Below are positions 27,565 to 36,365 of a stretch of DNA of 64,000 bases, in pieces; the first letter of the stretch is position 1, and each line of letters begins with the position of its first letter. Below the pieces are notes generated by a model. That model was not told the origin of the DNA. It searched no databases and saw nothing but the letters and a program-made list of their open reading frames with translations. A program made the position numbers and the translations under genes. The DNA comes from Hydrocarboniclastica marina (GTDB lineage Bacteria; Pseudomonadota; Gammaproteobacteria; Pseudomonadales; Oleiphilaceae). The stretch is from positions 2,046,001 through 2,110,000 of the forward strand of contig NZ_CP031093.1 of assembly GCF_004851605.1 (NCBI RefSeq), in the 5' to 3' direction.

Positions 27565-28431
27565 CTACATTTGTCTGATGCGGGTCCAGGGCATGACGAC
27601 CCGGCCCGCGAACTTGAGCACCAGGTCCAGCGCCATGCCGGTGATACCGAGCACGACCAGCCCCATGATCACGATGTCACCGAGCAGGAACTTGGCGGCG
27701 TCCCAGATCATCCAGCCGATACCCGCCGTGGCTGCCACAATCTCAGCGGCAACCAGAACGGTGTAGATGAAACCCAGGGAAATACGCATGCCGGTCAGGA
27801 TGGTGGGCCCCGAGCCCGGCAGATAGACGTTGCGCATCAGCGCCCAGCGACCGGCACCGAGAGAGCGTGCCGCGCGAACATAGGTCGGGTTGATATCGGA
27901 AACAGCCTGAATAGTGGCGATGATGATGCCCGGCAGCCCTGCAAGAAAAAGCAGGGCCAACTTGGACGATTCACCGATGCCAAGCCACATCACCAGCAGC
28001 GTATAAAGCCCTAGCGGTGGTAGTGGCCGGTAGAACTCAATCAACGGGTTAAAAATACGGTGCGCTGCCCACGAGGTGCCCATCAGCACCCCAAGCGGGA
28101 TGCCCACCAGACACGCCGCGGCGAACGAAACCAGAATCCGGTACAGGCTTGTGGAGACGTGCTCAAGCAATGTCGAGCCCTGGTAACCGGATACCGCTAC
28201 CTCTACAAACGCTCGCCAGACGTCGCCTGGTGAAGGCAGGAACAACGGGTTCGCCCAGCCCATCGCCGTGACCAGAAACCAGACTCCCAGCAGGAACAGG
28301 ACCGTCAGTACCGAAAGGTATTTGCCGTTTTCGATGTTCTTCCGGACCAGAGCCGGCAGGCGTAACGTTCGGTTGGGTGACAGTACTTTGGCCGGGGTGC
28401 CGTATGTTGGCGCATCGTTTTGGGCATTCAT
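27565..28431 (-). CDS. ABC transporter permease (SsuC/TauC type)
   Basis: A 288-residue protein with six membrane segments and the binding-protein-dependent permease signature YVRAARSLGAGRWALMRNVYLPGSGPTILTG, the EAA loop that contacts the ATPase. It is about 30 residues longer at the N-terminus than SsuC. The ATG at 28431 is chosen, with AGG upstream; a GTG at 28440 is also possible. It lies between the M20 hydrolase (9 nt away) and the binding protein. No ATPase gene is present in this operon. Confidence 0.88.
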   Translation of the reverse strand: MNAQNDAPTYGTPAKVLSPNRTLRLPALVRKNIENGKYLSVLTVLFLLGVWFLVTAMGWANPLFLPSPGDVWRAFVEVAVSGYQGSTLLEHVSTSLYRILVSFAAACLVGIPLGVLMGTSWAAHRIFNPLIEFYRPLPPLGLYTLLVMWLGIGESSKLALLFLAGLPGIIIATIQAVSDINPTYVRAARSLGAGRWALMRNVYLPGSGPTILTGMRISLGFIYTVLVAAEIVAATAGIGWMIWDAAKFLLGDIVIMGLVVLGITGMALDLVLKFAGRVVMPWTRIRQM

Positions 28432-28440
28432 GGCTATCAC

Positions 28441-29730
28441 CTATTCCGAAACGCCGAGAATGTTCGGGATCGCAAGGGCAAGCACTTTCATGGCTGCAAC
28501 CGACTTTTTGATGGAGATGCATTCGTTAATTGGCGACCAGCCATCCTCGCCCGGGCCGAAGGTCACGGCGTTCATGCCGGCTTCGCGGAAACGGATGGTG
28601 TCGTTGAAGGCATTCTTGCGGTTGGGCCGCGGCTTCGTGCCCAACACCGACTGATAAGCGAGCGAAAGCGAGGCATTGGGCTCGTCGTCCATGGGCACAG
28701 GTTCAGTGCCCTTGACGAACAACGAGCCGGGCAACTGGTCTACCTCGAATGCGGTGCCTTCCTGCCCCGTCAGGGTTTCGGCGACCACGGCGGATATATC
28801 GCCGACCACCGAGTCCAGCGTCATCCCCGGCAAAATGCCGACGACCGCCAGGGTTAAGGTGCAGCTGTCCGGCGTGAACTGCATTTCGCCCGGGAGCCCG
28901 CCCTCGACACGTACCACACAGGCGCAGGGCGGCGTGTGACCCGGAAAAGCCGAAGGGGTGTGGCGAAACGGCATGGCATTGAGCACGGGCACCAGCTCCG
29001 CCGCCTTGGTGATGGCGTTGACGCCGGTGTCCGGGCGCCAGATGTGGGACTTGATACCACGCACCACCAGGCGGACCAGGCAGTGCCCCGAGTTGGCAAC
29101 GGACAGGTTGAGTCCCCAATCGTCGGAGTCTTTACCCCAGGCGGTCGGCTCAACAGTGATGGAATGATCGGCCGTGATGCCCAGGGTCTGCGTCAGGAAA
29201 AGCGAGCCATGGACGCCGTCTTTCTCCTCGTCGACCGTGTAACAGCAGATCAGGTCCCCCTTGAGTTTGGCGCCACTGTTGAGCACCGACTTGACCGCCA
29301 GTAGCGACGCGGCGAGGTTGGCCCGGGTATCGGAAGTGCCGCGGCCATAGATCCAGTCGCCGTGGCGCGTGGCCTTGAAAGGTTGGCCGTCGCACTTGTC
29401 CCAGCGATGCGTCTCAACTGCCGGATAGGTATCCAGGTGGTCGTTGATCATCAGTGAGGGACCGCCGCCTGTGCCCTTCAACACACCAACGATGTTGGGC
29501 CGGCGATCCTGGGAGTAGTGTCGACTGACCGTAAAGCCCATCGCCTCCAGTTTTCCCGCGACGAATAGTGCAATGGCCTCTTCTTCACCCGCAGGAATGT
29601 CAGGGTCAAGCGGGTTGGTCGAGTGCGGCTGGCCAATCGCCACCATTTCGGTGGTCAGGTCGATGTACTCCTGCTCATCAAGGGCGTTGATTAGTCGCTC
29701 CTGCAGTTCTTTGCCCAGTGTCAGATTCAT
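28441..29730 (-). CDS. M20-family metallohydrolase (ArgE/DapE/deacylase type)
   Basis: A 429-residue M20 peptidase-family enzyme. Metal ligands are visible in INDHLDTYP (His/Asp), GRGTSDTRANLA (bridging Asp), TVDEEKDG (catalytic Glu-Glu) and VEPTAWG. The insert domain VRGIKSHIWRPDTGVNAI carries the substrate-shaping His. It should cleave an N-acyl amino acid, a carbamoyl compound or a small peptide with one or two zinc or cobalt ions. The ATG at 29730 has AGGAGA upstream. Its place between a TauE-like exporter and an importer suggests it acts on the imported compound. Confidence 0.85.
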   Translation of the reverse strand: MNLTLGKELQERLINALDEQEYIDLTTEMVAIGQPHSTNPLDPDIPAGEEEAIALFVAGKLEAMGFTVSRHYSQDRRPNIVGVLKGTGGGPSLMINDHLDTYPAVETHRWDKCDGQPFKATRHGDWIYGRGTSDTRANLAASLLAVKSVLNSGAKLKGDLICCYTVDEEKDGVHGSLFLTQTLGITADHSITVEPTAWGKDSDDWGLNLSVANSGHCLVRLVVRGIKSHIWRPDTGVNAITKAAELVPVLNAMPFRHTPSAFPGHTPPCACVVRVEGGLPGEMQFTPDSCTLTLAVVGILPGMTLDSVVGDISAVVAETLTGQEGTAFEVDQLPGSLFVKGTEPVPMDDEPNASLSLAYQSVLGTKPRPNRKNAFNDTIRFREAGMNAVTFGPGEDGWSPINECISIKKSVAAMKVLALAIPNILGVSE

Positions 29731-29754
29731 AGCGCTTGCTCTCCTGTACGGCGA

Positions 29755-30510
29755 TTAGAAAAAGTGCGTGGTAAGGATTTTGGTGGTCAGCACAACCAGC
29801 GTTGAAAGCATGAGTAGTGTCGTCGCGACGTCGAACAGGAACGCCGGTATGAACCGTGCCAAAACGCTCCCCGCGACCACACCGCCAAGCGTTGGCGGGA
29901 GGTAGGTCAGCAGGCCCTCGTAAGCGACCGCTGAAATGCCGTGCAAGCTGAACGAAATCGCCAGCGTGCCGAGGTAAGAGCCGATCATCAGGGCGAAAAC
30001 AGTAGCCCGGACCTTGGCGACCGCTATGCGTTGCTCGCGCAGGAACACCAGTGCCATGGGCCCCGGCATGGCCAGCGTCGCGCCCATCACACCGGAGACG
30101 AGGCCAAAGCAGACGCCCCTGCCCAGACGCTCGGTTTCAGTATCGGAAGCCCCATAGCCAGTTGCAGCCAGGTGTGTTCTGACATAGCGAATCAGGGAGT
30201 ACGCAAGCACGACCAGGGCAGCGATGCGAATAGCCTCGATAGGCACCAACTGCAGGCAAATACTGCCGATCACCAGGCCCATCAGGCTGCCCAGGGCCAA
30301 TTTGCCCAGTTCTGGTTTCAGGATGTTCTTAACGATAAACGGCGTAATCAGGGCGACGATGGTGAGCGTCAACGCGCCAGCGACCTGGATCGCATCCACA
30401 GGCTCGTAGACTGCCAGCAGCAGTGGCGCGACAACCAGGCCGAAACCCAGACCGGCAGTTGCCTGTACGAGGGCGCCGAGAAAACACAACGTTGCTATGA
30501 GAAGCTCCAT
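29755..30510 (-). CDS. TauE/SafE-family membrane transporter
   Basis: A 251-residue protein with eight predicted membrane segments in two repeats, starting MELLIATLCFLGALVQATAGLGFGLVVAPLL, the A-x-G-x-G-x-G membrane motif of the TauE/SafE (UPF0721) family. Members export sulfite, sulfoacetate or other organic anions. The ATG at 30510 follows the GntR gene stop by one base (TGAGATG), so the two are coupled. Export of an anionic by-product of the operon's substrate is a reasonable guess, and a sulfonate or sulfonamide link is possible, but no desulfonating enzyme is present here. Confidence 0.85.
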   Translation of the reverse strand: MELLIATLCFLGALVQATAGLGFGLVVAPLLLAVYEPVDAIQVAGALTLTIVALITPFIVKNILKPELGKLALGSLMGLVIGSICLQLVPIEAIRIAALVVLAYSLIRYVRTHLAATGYGASDTETERLGRGVCFGLVSGVMGATLAMPGPMALVFLREQRIAVAKVRATVFALMIGSYLGTLAISFSLHGISAVAYEGLLTYLPPTLGGVVAGSVLARFIPAFLFDVATTLLMLSTLVVLTTKILTTHFF

Positions 30511-30511
30511 C

Positions 30512-31285
30512 TCACCCACGCTCCCCAAGGGGCTGGCCAAGATGTACCCGGTCAATGTCCAGGCCAAACCTGAAACGGTCGCCGCGATAGAAAAGGTTCT
30601 CGTAGAGGATGGGCGCGCCGGTGGCGTCGTGGACGCAGCGCTCTATATGGAGTGCCGCACTGCTCTGTTCGACATTGAGGTAAGCGGCCAGCTCAACATC
30701 ACACAGAACTGCTTCAACGTTGACCCTGGCCGAGGCCACGGTCATACCGCAGTCGTTCTCAACAATGTCGAACAAATCCCGGTGCTGAAGGTCCGCGCTG
30801 CGAAAACGCTCGCCGAGTTCGACTGGCGCATAGGTCACATCGAAAGCGAGCGGCTCACGGTTGAGATAGCGCAGGCGCTGAAACTTGGTTACCTGACTGC
30901 CCTTGGGCAGCAGAAGCTGATGGGCAACCCCATGGGACGGCAACCCGGTTGTAACCGAAACCAGTTCCGTGAAGGCTTCCTGCCCGATCTGTGCGGCACT
31001 CTCTCCGAACCCCCGCAGGGTGGAGACATCAAACTGGGCCTTCGGCAGCGTCACGAACGTGCCCTTCCCGTTTATCTTGAAGATGAGCCCTTCGCGCTGA
31101 AGGTCGGCAAGCGCCAGCCTGACGGTGATCCGACTAACCGAAAACGCCTCCATCATCTGCCGTTCGCTGGGCAGCTTCTCGTGCGGGCCGTAGGTGCCAT
31201 CGAGTATTTCCCGGCGCACCGCTTCCTTGACCTGCTGGAACAGCGGCATCGGTATGACGTTGGCGTTTGCGAAAGCACTCTTCAT
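30512..31285 (-). CDS. GntR-family transcriptional regulator (HutC/UTRA type)
   Basis: A 257-residue regulator: N-terminal winged helix-turn-helix (PLFQQVKEAVRREILDGTYGPHEKLPSERQMMEAFSVSRITVRLALADLQREGLI) and C-terminal UTRA ligand-binding domain (FQRLRYLNREPLAFDVTYAP, ALHIERCVHDATGAPILYENLFYRGDRFRF). It probably represses the operon it heads (TauE, M20, ABC importer, amidase) until the substrate or a product binds. The ATG at 31285 has AGG 7 nt upstream; the open extension to 31399 has no family sequence. The probable operator lies in 31286-31400, but I could not pick a clear inverted repeat. Confidence 0.88.
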   Translation of the reverse strand: MKSAFANANVIPMPLFQQVKEAVRREILDGTYGPHEKLPSERQMMEAFSVSRITVRLALADLQREGLIFKINGKGTFVTLPKAQFDVSTLRGFGESAAQIGQEAFTELVSVTTGLPSHGVAHQLLLPKGSQVTKFQRLRYLNREPLAFDVTYAPVELGERFRSADLQHRDLFDIVENDCGMTVASARVNVEAVLCDVELAAYLNVEQSSAALHIERCVHDATGAPILYENLFYRGDRFRFGLDIDRVHLGQPLGERG

Positions 31286-31524
31286 TCTGGACCTGCCGCG
31301 ACCTGTTATAACCAGTTGCTTCAGGTTTTGCATGAGCAATGCCAGAACGGATATTTCGCTGTAAAACAGATGTCTAGATCGAAAAGGTCTGCGCCGCACT
31401 ATGCCTCGATTTGCGCCAGATTGAGGCAGCGGTAGGGATCAAGCACTAACAGCGCGCAGAAAATAGAGAGTGGTCAAGGTTCAGCCGCTAACCTGTACTA
31501 TCAGCGGACCACTACCAGGCCAGG

Positions 31525-31554
31525 ATGGGATGGGATGGGATGGGATGGGATGGG
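31525..31554 (+). repeat. Six perfect ATGGG repeats with G-quadruplex potential
   Basis: ATGGG is repeated six times without error, giving six GGG runs separated by two-base AT loops on the plus strand, an ideal G-quadruplex motif. It lies in the 419-nt region between the divergent GntR gene and the MCP gene, about 150 nt upstream of the MCP ATG at 31705. A simple repeat of 5-nt units can change copy number by slippage. The rest of this intergenic region shows no gene. Confidence 0.9.
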
Positions 31555-31704
31555 CAAAAGACAGTGTTGGACTGGGCCGGCGAAGGCCAGCCGTTATAAA
31601 CGGAAACCTTCAGCTTACGTATCTCGATCAATCCCTTACATTTCTCAAAAGGTTAGCCGTGCGGCGATAGAGTATATTCCGCTCTTCTGCTATCGGAGAG
31701 TCGT

Positions 31705-33333
31705 ATGAGCTGGGTCAACCGCAGTATTTTCAACAAATTGCTATTAATCGTCGCAGGGACCAGCCTGCTGATAGGCCTGGCCGCGGGTTACAACACCTGG
31801 TCCGCGCAAACGGGTTTTGCCCAGTACAGGACTCTGCTATCCCACGAGATTAGCAATGCCCAGCATGTCCAGCGCTTGTTAAGCGAGTTTCAGACCCAGG
31901 TTCAGGAGTGGAAAAACGTACTCCTGCGTGGCGGTAACCCGGCAGACCGGACAAAGTACTGGGAGAGTTTCCTTGCCCAGGAGGCACTGATTCAGGAAGA
32001 CGGCAAGGCACTGCTAGAGCGGATTGAAGGCGAAGAAGCCGGGGCCGAAGTGAACGCCTTCCTGCAATCGCATCTCGCTATGGGACAGGCATACCGTGAT
32101 GGATACGAGCGCTTCGTGTCCTCAGGTTACGACGCCCAATACGGCGATAGCGTCGTCAGGGGGATAGATCGCGAGCCCTCGCAACAGCTCGAGAAGGCCG
32201 CAGCACTGCTCCAGTCGCTGGCAAAAAATCGGTCGCTGGCGATTAACGACGAAGGAACAACAGCATCCATCTATGCCGGCATTGCGCTCCTGTTGTCCAT
32301 TTTGCTGGCTGCAGTGCTGACCCTCTGGACAGTTAACAAAGCGCTGGTCCAACCAAGCAATTACCTCATCGGCCGAATAGACAGCCTCAGCAAAGGACGC
32401 CTCGGCGAGCAGATCGTCCTGCAGCGTCAGGACGAGCTTGGCAGTCTGGCTAACGCCGCCCGCCTTATGCAGCAATTCCTGCGTAATATCGCCGAGCAGT
32501 TAAAATCGACCGATAGCCGCCTGCAGAGCGCATCCGGTGAACTGAGCACGGCATCCGCAGCGGCTTTTAAACGCTCTACTGATTCCCATCAGCGCACCGA
32601 CCAGATGGCAACCGCCATGCAGGAAATGGCGCATACCGCCCAGGATGTTTCCAGCCATGCTGCCGGCACCGTTGATCTGACCCGAAAAACCCATGCCGAT
32701 GCGTCAGACTCGCAGAAGGCTATGGAACTCGCCCGGGATTCCATGGAGCGGCTGTCCAAACAGATGGACGAAACTTCTGGCCTGGTTGGGCGCCTTGCAG
32801 ACGATGCCCAGAATGTCGGCAATGTCGTCAACGTGATCCGCAACATCGCCGAGCAGACCAATCTCCTTGCCCTTAACGCAGCCATAGAAGCAGCGCGCGC
32901 CGGCGAGCAGGGTCGCGGCTTCGCTGTGGTCGCAGATGAAGTCAGAGCCCTCGCTCAAAAAACCCAGCAGTCCACCGCCGAGATCGAAGGCATCATTGGC
33001 CGGGTTCAGGCAGGGGCAAACGGGTCCGTGGAATTCATGACCTCCAGCCGCGACATCGCCGAAGAAAGCCGCGGCCTTTTTAGCCAGGCCAACTCAGGAA
33101 TGGGCCGGATCACTATCCAGATGGGCGAAACGGACAACCTCGCGGCACAGGTCGCCACCGCGGCTGAGGAGCAGACCAGTGTGGCGGAAGAAATTTCACA
33201 AACCATACTCGCCCTGGCAGAGCTGACTGAAGAAACGACCGCAGACGCGCAGCGCTCCCGGGACATCTCCGAATTGCTGAGCGGCATCGCCAACGATGCC
33301 AATCAGTTGGCAAGACAGTTTGAGATGCACTGA
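31705..33333 (+). CDS. Methyl-accepting chemotaxis protein
   Basis: A 542-residue receptor. Membrane segments at about 11-29 and 190-213 enclose a helical periplasmic domain of roughly 160 residues. A HAMP region follows ([17 protein letters not shown]), then the signalling hairpin with [40 protein letters not shown] and no C-terminal pentapeptide. It should feed a membrane chemosensory array; the ligand is unknown. GGAGAG lies 5 nt upstream of the ATG. It is a single-gene unit, followed 50 nt later by a hairpin. Confidence 0.9.
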   Translation: MSWVNRSIFNKLLLIVAGTSLLIGLAAGYNTWSAQTGFAQYRTLLSHEISNAQHVQRLLSEFQTQVQEWKNVLLRGGNPADRTKYWESFLAQEALIQEDGKALLERIEGEEAGAEVNAFLQSHLAMGQAYRDGYERFVSSGYDAQYGDSVVRGIDREPSQQLEKAAALLQSLAKNRSLAINDEGTTASIYAGIALLLSILLAAVLTLWTVNKALVQPSNYLIGRIDSLSKGRLGEQIVLQRQDELGSLANAARLMQQFLRNIAEQLKSTDSRLQSASGELSTASAAAFKRSTDSHQRTDQMATAMQEMAHTAQDVSSHAAGTVDLTRKTHADASDSQKAMELARDSMERLSKQMDETSGLVGRLADDAQNVGNVVNVIRNIAEQTNLLALNAAIEAARAGEQGRGFAVVADEVRALAQKTQQSTAEIEGIIGRVQAGANGSVEFMTSSRDIAEESRGLFSQANSGMGRITIQMGETDNLAAQVATAAEEQTSVAEEISQTILALAELTEETTADAQRSRDISELLSGIANDANQLARQFEMH

Positions 33334-33382
33334 CGGCACGTAAGCCGCCAAGCCCGAAGCCTAGAATCGAACTGCTTACCCG

Positions 33383-33402
33383 CGGGAGACTAGCCTCTCC
33401 CG
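33383..33402 (+). terminator. Hairpin after the MCP gene
   Basis: CGGGAGA (33383-33389) and TCTCCCG (33396-33402) form a perfect 7-bp stem with a 6-nt loop, 50 nt after the MCP stop codon. The downstream sequence is pyrimidine-rich (TCGCTCTCGTTCCG) but has no true T run. The remaining 230 nt before the next gene hold no feature I can support. Confidence 0.4.
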
Positions 33403-33631
33403 TCGCTCTCGTTCCGCTGTTCTCCAGCCTCTTGTGCCCCGGCATTCACGCCGGTCGGCAAGACCAGCGTACGTATACGCTCGCCGACTGTTTTCCAGTG
33501 CCCCGGAGCTCGAGCCCAGACCAGCGTCCAAGCCATCAAATACATGACCCAAGCAACAGTTCCCGTCTCTGGCCTGCTCTACGATGCTACCTGCATAAAT
33601 AGAATGAAAACCCAAGAGACTGGCAGGGGCT

Positions 33632-34903
33632 ATGACCATAATAAAAACGACCATAATAAAAACATTTCTCGAATCAGGCTTACTGCTCGCATTCAGCGTT
33701 GCGCTGCTGCTACCCCAGTTGAGCCTGGCCTCCGATGCGGGAACGCCACCCTACGACGGCTACATGAGCGACACCTACAGCGGCAGTAAGAACTGGCTCT
33801 GCCATCCTGGTCTGAGCAGTTCCCGTAACGTCTGCGATGACAATATCCGCGCCCTCTCAGTCGAGGCCGACGGTTCCTCCGACGTTGTGGAATTCCGGCC
33901 TGAGAGCAATCCAGCAGTCGACTGTTTCTACGTCTACCCCACCGCCAGCATTGATGCCGGGCCGAACTCGAACCTGTTCCCCGGCGCCCAGGAAGAGGAA
34001 ACCACCCAAGCTCAGGCAGCGCGTTACAGCGAAGTCTGCCGTATGTTTGCGCCGGTCTATCGGCAGCGAACGTTGACCTACCTGGCGCTGGATACGTTGG
34101 TGGACGATCTGGTCAGCGATGAAACCGTCCAGCGCGCCAATGAGGTCGCCTACGCTGATGTGCTGGATGCCTTTCGCGAATACATCGCCTACCACAATCA
34201 AGGGCGCGGTTTTATCCTGGTCGGGCATTCCCAGGGCTCACGCCTGTTAAGCCGGTTGATTGCTGAAGAGGTCGAACAGAACGCCTACCTGTCGCAGCGT
34301 CTGATAGCCGCCCATCTGCCGGGCTACTCGATTGCGGTCCCCAAAGGTGCGGACGTCGGTGGCACCTTCGCGAAAACACCGGCCTGCCGCCGCGCCGACC
34401 AGACGGGCTGTGTTATCGGTTATGCCAGCTACCGCAAGGGGGACCCGGAACTCGCCGACGCCCGCTTCGGCATCACCGACGATCCCGGCACTCAGGCTTT
34501 GTGCGTCAATCCCGCAGCTCTGGCTGGCGGTAAAGGCGACTTCGAGACGTATCTCCCGTTCCGCCAGCCACCGGTCTACCAGGCGCTCATGTACTCAAGA
34601 GGCAGCGGTGGCCCCTACGCCAGTCGCGTACGCAACAAGCTGCTCCCGACCTGGTACACGCCCTACTTCACTATACCGGGCCAGCTGAGTGGCGAGTGTA
34701 TTATCAACGCGGCCGGCGTCAGCTACCTGGAAGTCAGCATCAAAGCCGACCCCAGCGATCCGCGTGCCGATGACTACCCGGGCGAGTTCCTGGGCGGTAC
34801 CGGCTGGGGTCTCCATCTGGGGGATATATCACTGGTCCAGGGCAATCTGGTTGAGCTGGCTCGCTCCCAGAGCGAAGCCTGGTTGGCTGCGCAGCAGGAC
34901 TAG
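33632..34903 (+). CDS. Secreted DUF3089 (lipase/esterase-like alpha/beta hydrolase) protein
   Basis: A 423-residue protein with a signal peptide ending near LSLASDAG. The mature part has the DUF3089 layout: DVVEFRPESNPAVDCFYVYPTAS, then RGFILVGHSQGSRLLSRLI with the nucleophile Ser in G-H-S-Q-G, and a C-terminal WGLHLGDISLVQGNL with a likely catalytic His. It is probably an exported esterase of unknown substrate. The first codons contain a 15-nt tandem duplication (33634-33648 and 33649-33663), so the protein starts MTIIKTTIIKT. The gene ends 16 nt before the left end of the insertion sequence, which seems to be the edge of the foreign block. Confidence 0.82.
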   Translation: MTIIKTTIIKTFLESGLLLAFSVALLLPQLSLASDAGTPPYDGYMSDTYSGSKNWLCHPGLSSSRNVCDDNIRALSVEADGSSDVVEFRPESNPAVDCFYVYPTASIDAGPNSNLFPGAQEEETTQAQAARYSEVCRMFAPVYRQRTLTYLALDTLVDDLVSDETVQRANEVAYADVLDAFREYIAYHNQGRGFILVGHSQGSRLLSRLIAEEVEQNAYLSQRLIAAHLPGYSIAVPKGADVGGTFAKTPACRRADQTGCVIGYASYRKGDPELADARFGITDDPGTQALCVNPAALAGGKGDFETYLPFRQPPVYQALMYSRGSGGPYASRVRNKLLPTWYTPYFTIPGQLSGECIINAAGVSYLEVSIKADPSDPRADDYPGEFLGGTGWGLHLGDISLVQGNLVELARSQSEAWLAAQQD

Positions 34904-34935
34904 CGGTCGCTATATGGGGTGTAAAGCTCCCGCTT

Positions 34936-35790
34936 TTAGTTGCACCGCTGATTAGAGTTTTCCAACTGGTTGTGTTTCGCCAGGTATTCCCATGGCGTCA
35001 GGTCATTCAGTGAGTCATGGGGCCGTTCGTCGTTATATTCAGTCATCCATTTCTCTGTCAGCTCACGCACTTCCGTCAGGTTCCTGAAGACGTACATGTT
35101 CAGGATCTCGTCGCGGTAGGTGCGGTTGAAGCGCTCGATGTAGGAATTCTGGGTCGGGGTTCCTGGCTTGATAAACTCCAGCGACACGCCTTGCTCTTCG
35201 GCCCAACTAGCGAGTGCAAGGGAGATGAACTCCGGGCCGTTATCCATCCGTAGTTTGGTGGGATAGCCGCGCCAGGCGCTGATGCGTTCCAGTACACGGA
35301 TGACCCGCGGTGCTGGCAGGTTTAGGTCGATCTCGATGGCTAGGGCTTCTCGGTTGAAGTCATCCACGACGTTGAACGTCCGGAACCGGCGGCCGCAGAA
35401 CAGGCTGTCGCTCATAAAGTCGATAGACCAGCAGTGGTTGGCCGTCGCCGGCACAGCCAAGGGCTCGGGGTTACGGCTCGGAAGCCGCTTCTTGCCCCGT
35501 CGCCGCTTGTTCAGGTTCAGGGCACAGTAGAGCCGGTAGACGCGCTTGTGGTTCCACGGATGGCCCCAGCGTCGTAGGATCTTAAACAGCTTGCTGAAGC
35601 CGTATGCCGGGTATCGGTCCACCGCGGCCTGAGCGCCTGGACCACAGGCGCGTCCCGGGCGGGATCCGGGCAGTAGCGATAGACAGAGTCACTGATGCCA
35701 GCGATTCGGCAAGCCCGGCGGGTGCTTGTACCATGGGCCTGCTTGAGGTAATCGACCAGTTCTCTTCGAACAGCCGGCGTTACAGCTTTT
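34936..35790 (-). pseudogene. IS3-family transposase OrfB, frameshifted
   Basis: The catalytic part reads on from a GTG at 35622 (229 residues) and holds the DDE triad in WSIDFMSDS, LRMDNGPEFIS and SYIERFNRTYRDEIL. The upstream 55 codons (AVTPAVRRELVDYLKQ to APVVQAL) are in the frame entered by the programmed -1 shift, but near 35628-35634 one base seems missing (CTCAGGCCGCG where CTCCAGGCCGCG is expected). This puts the catalytic part out of frame. So full-length OrfAB cannot be made without a second shift, and the element is probably inactive unless this is a sequencing error. Confidence 0.8.
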
Positions 35791-36046
35791 TTTCGATCAC
35801 ATCCTTAAGAAGCTTGTGATCCAGGCTCAGCTCCGCATACATCTGCTTGAGCCGGCGGTTCTCATCCTCAAGCTCCTTCAGGCGCTTCACATCGGACGCT
35901 TCCATGCCGCCGTACTTTGACTTCCAGTTGTAATAGGTCGCGTCCGAGATGCCGTATTCGCGGCACACTTCTTTAACCAGGCGGCCGCCTTCGACCTCCT
36001 TCAGAATCTTGACGATCTGGGATTCGCTGTAACGTGACTTTTTCAT
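35780..36046 (-). CDS. IS3-family transposase OrfA
   Basis: An 88-residue protein: helix-turn-helix YSESQIVKILKEVEGGRLVKEVCREYGISDATYYNWKSKY, then the leucine-zipper stretch VKRLKELEDENRRLKQMYAELSLDHKLLKDVIEKKL. It binds the IS ends and gives multimers. Its last codons contain seven A residues followed by G (minus strand, 35793-35786), the slippery sequence used by IS3 elements to shift -1 into orfB. The ATG at 36046 begins the conserved MKKSRYSESQ; a longer reading to 36100 is less likely. Confidence 0.88.
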   Translation of the reverse strand: MKKSRYSESQIVKILKEVEGGRLVKEVCREYGISDATYYNWKSKYGGMEASDVKRLKELEDENRRLKQMYAELSLDHKLLKDVIEKKL

Positions 36047-36099
36047 GCGGTTCTCCGTTTGCGCTAGTGTAAGCCGGAGAACTCTAATTTCTAATGCCA

Positions 36100-36222
36100 C
36101 TATTCTAGGGGAGGCTTACATTTGGCCCAAACTTCCAGGGGCTGTTGGGTCGTCAGTTGGTTGCCGAGGCCGTGCCAGGGGGTGCGACCGACGTAGGCCA
36201 TTTGCTCGATAAGGTGTGCCAT
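36100..36222 (-). pseudogene. 5' fragment of a DUF932 phage/plasmid-like gene cut by the IS
   Basis: From the ATG at 36222, preceded by AGGAGA, the frame reads MAHLIEQMAYVGRTPWHGLG and on to PLEVWAK, the conserved N-terminus of DUF932 (TIGR03299-type) phage/plasmid proteins. After 34 codons it runs into the right end of the IS at 36120 and stops eight codons later at 36102-36100. The remaining ~250 codons are not found on the other side of the IS, where the DUF3089 gene ends 16 nt away. An insertion followed by a deletion explains this. It shows that the DNA to the right comes from a mobile element. Confidence 0.8.
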
Positions 36223-36365
36223 GGTGTTTCTCCTGATTCTGGGATGCGCGCCTGAACGCTGCCGCAGATCGCGGCGCAGTGCTGTGCTGTGTGGAAGGTC
36301 GTGTTTAACTGAAGGGTCTGGGGTGCTGTGTCAGTGGAGACGCACAGACGGCTGAGCGCACTCGC

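Larger units (their letters stand above)
34920..36120 (-). mobile_element. IS3-family insertion sequence (1201 bp)
   Basis: The ends start TGTAA on both sides: TGTAAAGCTCCCGC on the left and, read inward on the minus strand, TGTAAGCCTCCCC on the right, with a second matching block ATTAGAGTTYTCC about 32 nt inside each end. Inside are a short helix-turn-helix orfA and a DDE orfB on the minus strand with an A7G slippery run between them, the IS3 plan (closest in style to the IS407 group). The flanks are GGGG on the left and TTTG on the right, so there is no target duplication. That points to a deletion beside the element after insertion. Confidence 0.88.

Noticed and set aside
31525-31554. GGGAT repeats as telomere-like or CRISPR-type array
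   Set aside because: Only six 5-nt units with no spacers; a simple sequence repeat is enough. No CRISPR array or cas genes were seen anywhere in the window.
34911-36124. Target-site duplication of the IS
   Set aside because: The flanking bases (GGGG and TTTG) do not match for 3, 4 or 5 bp, so no duplication is claimed.
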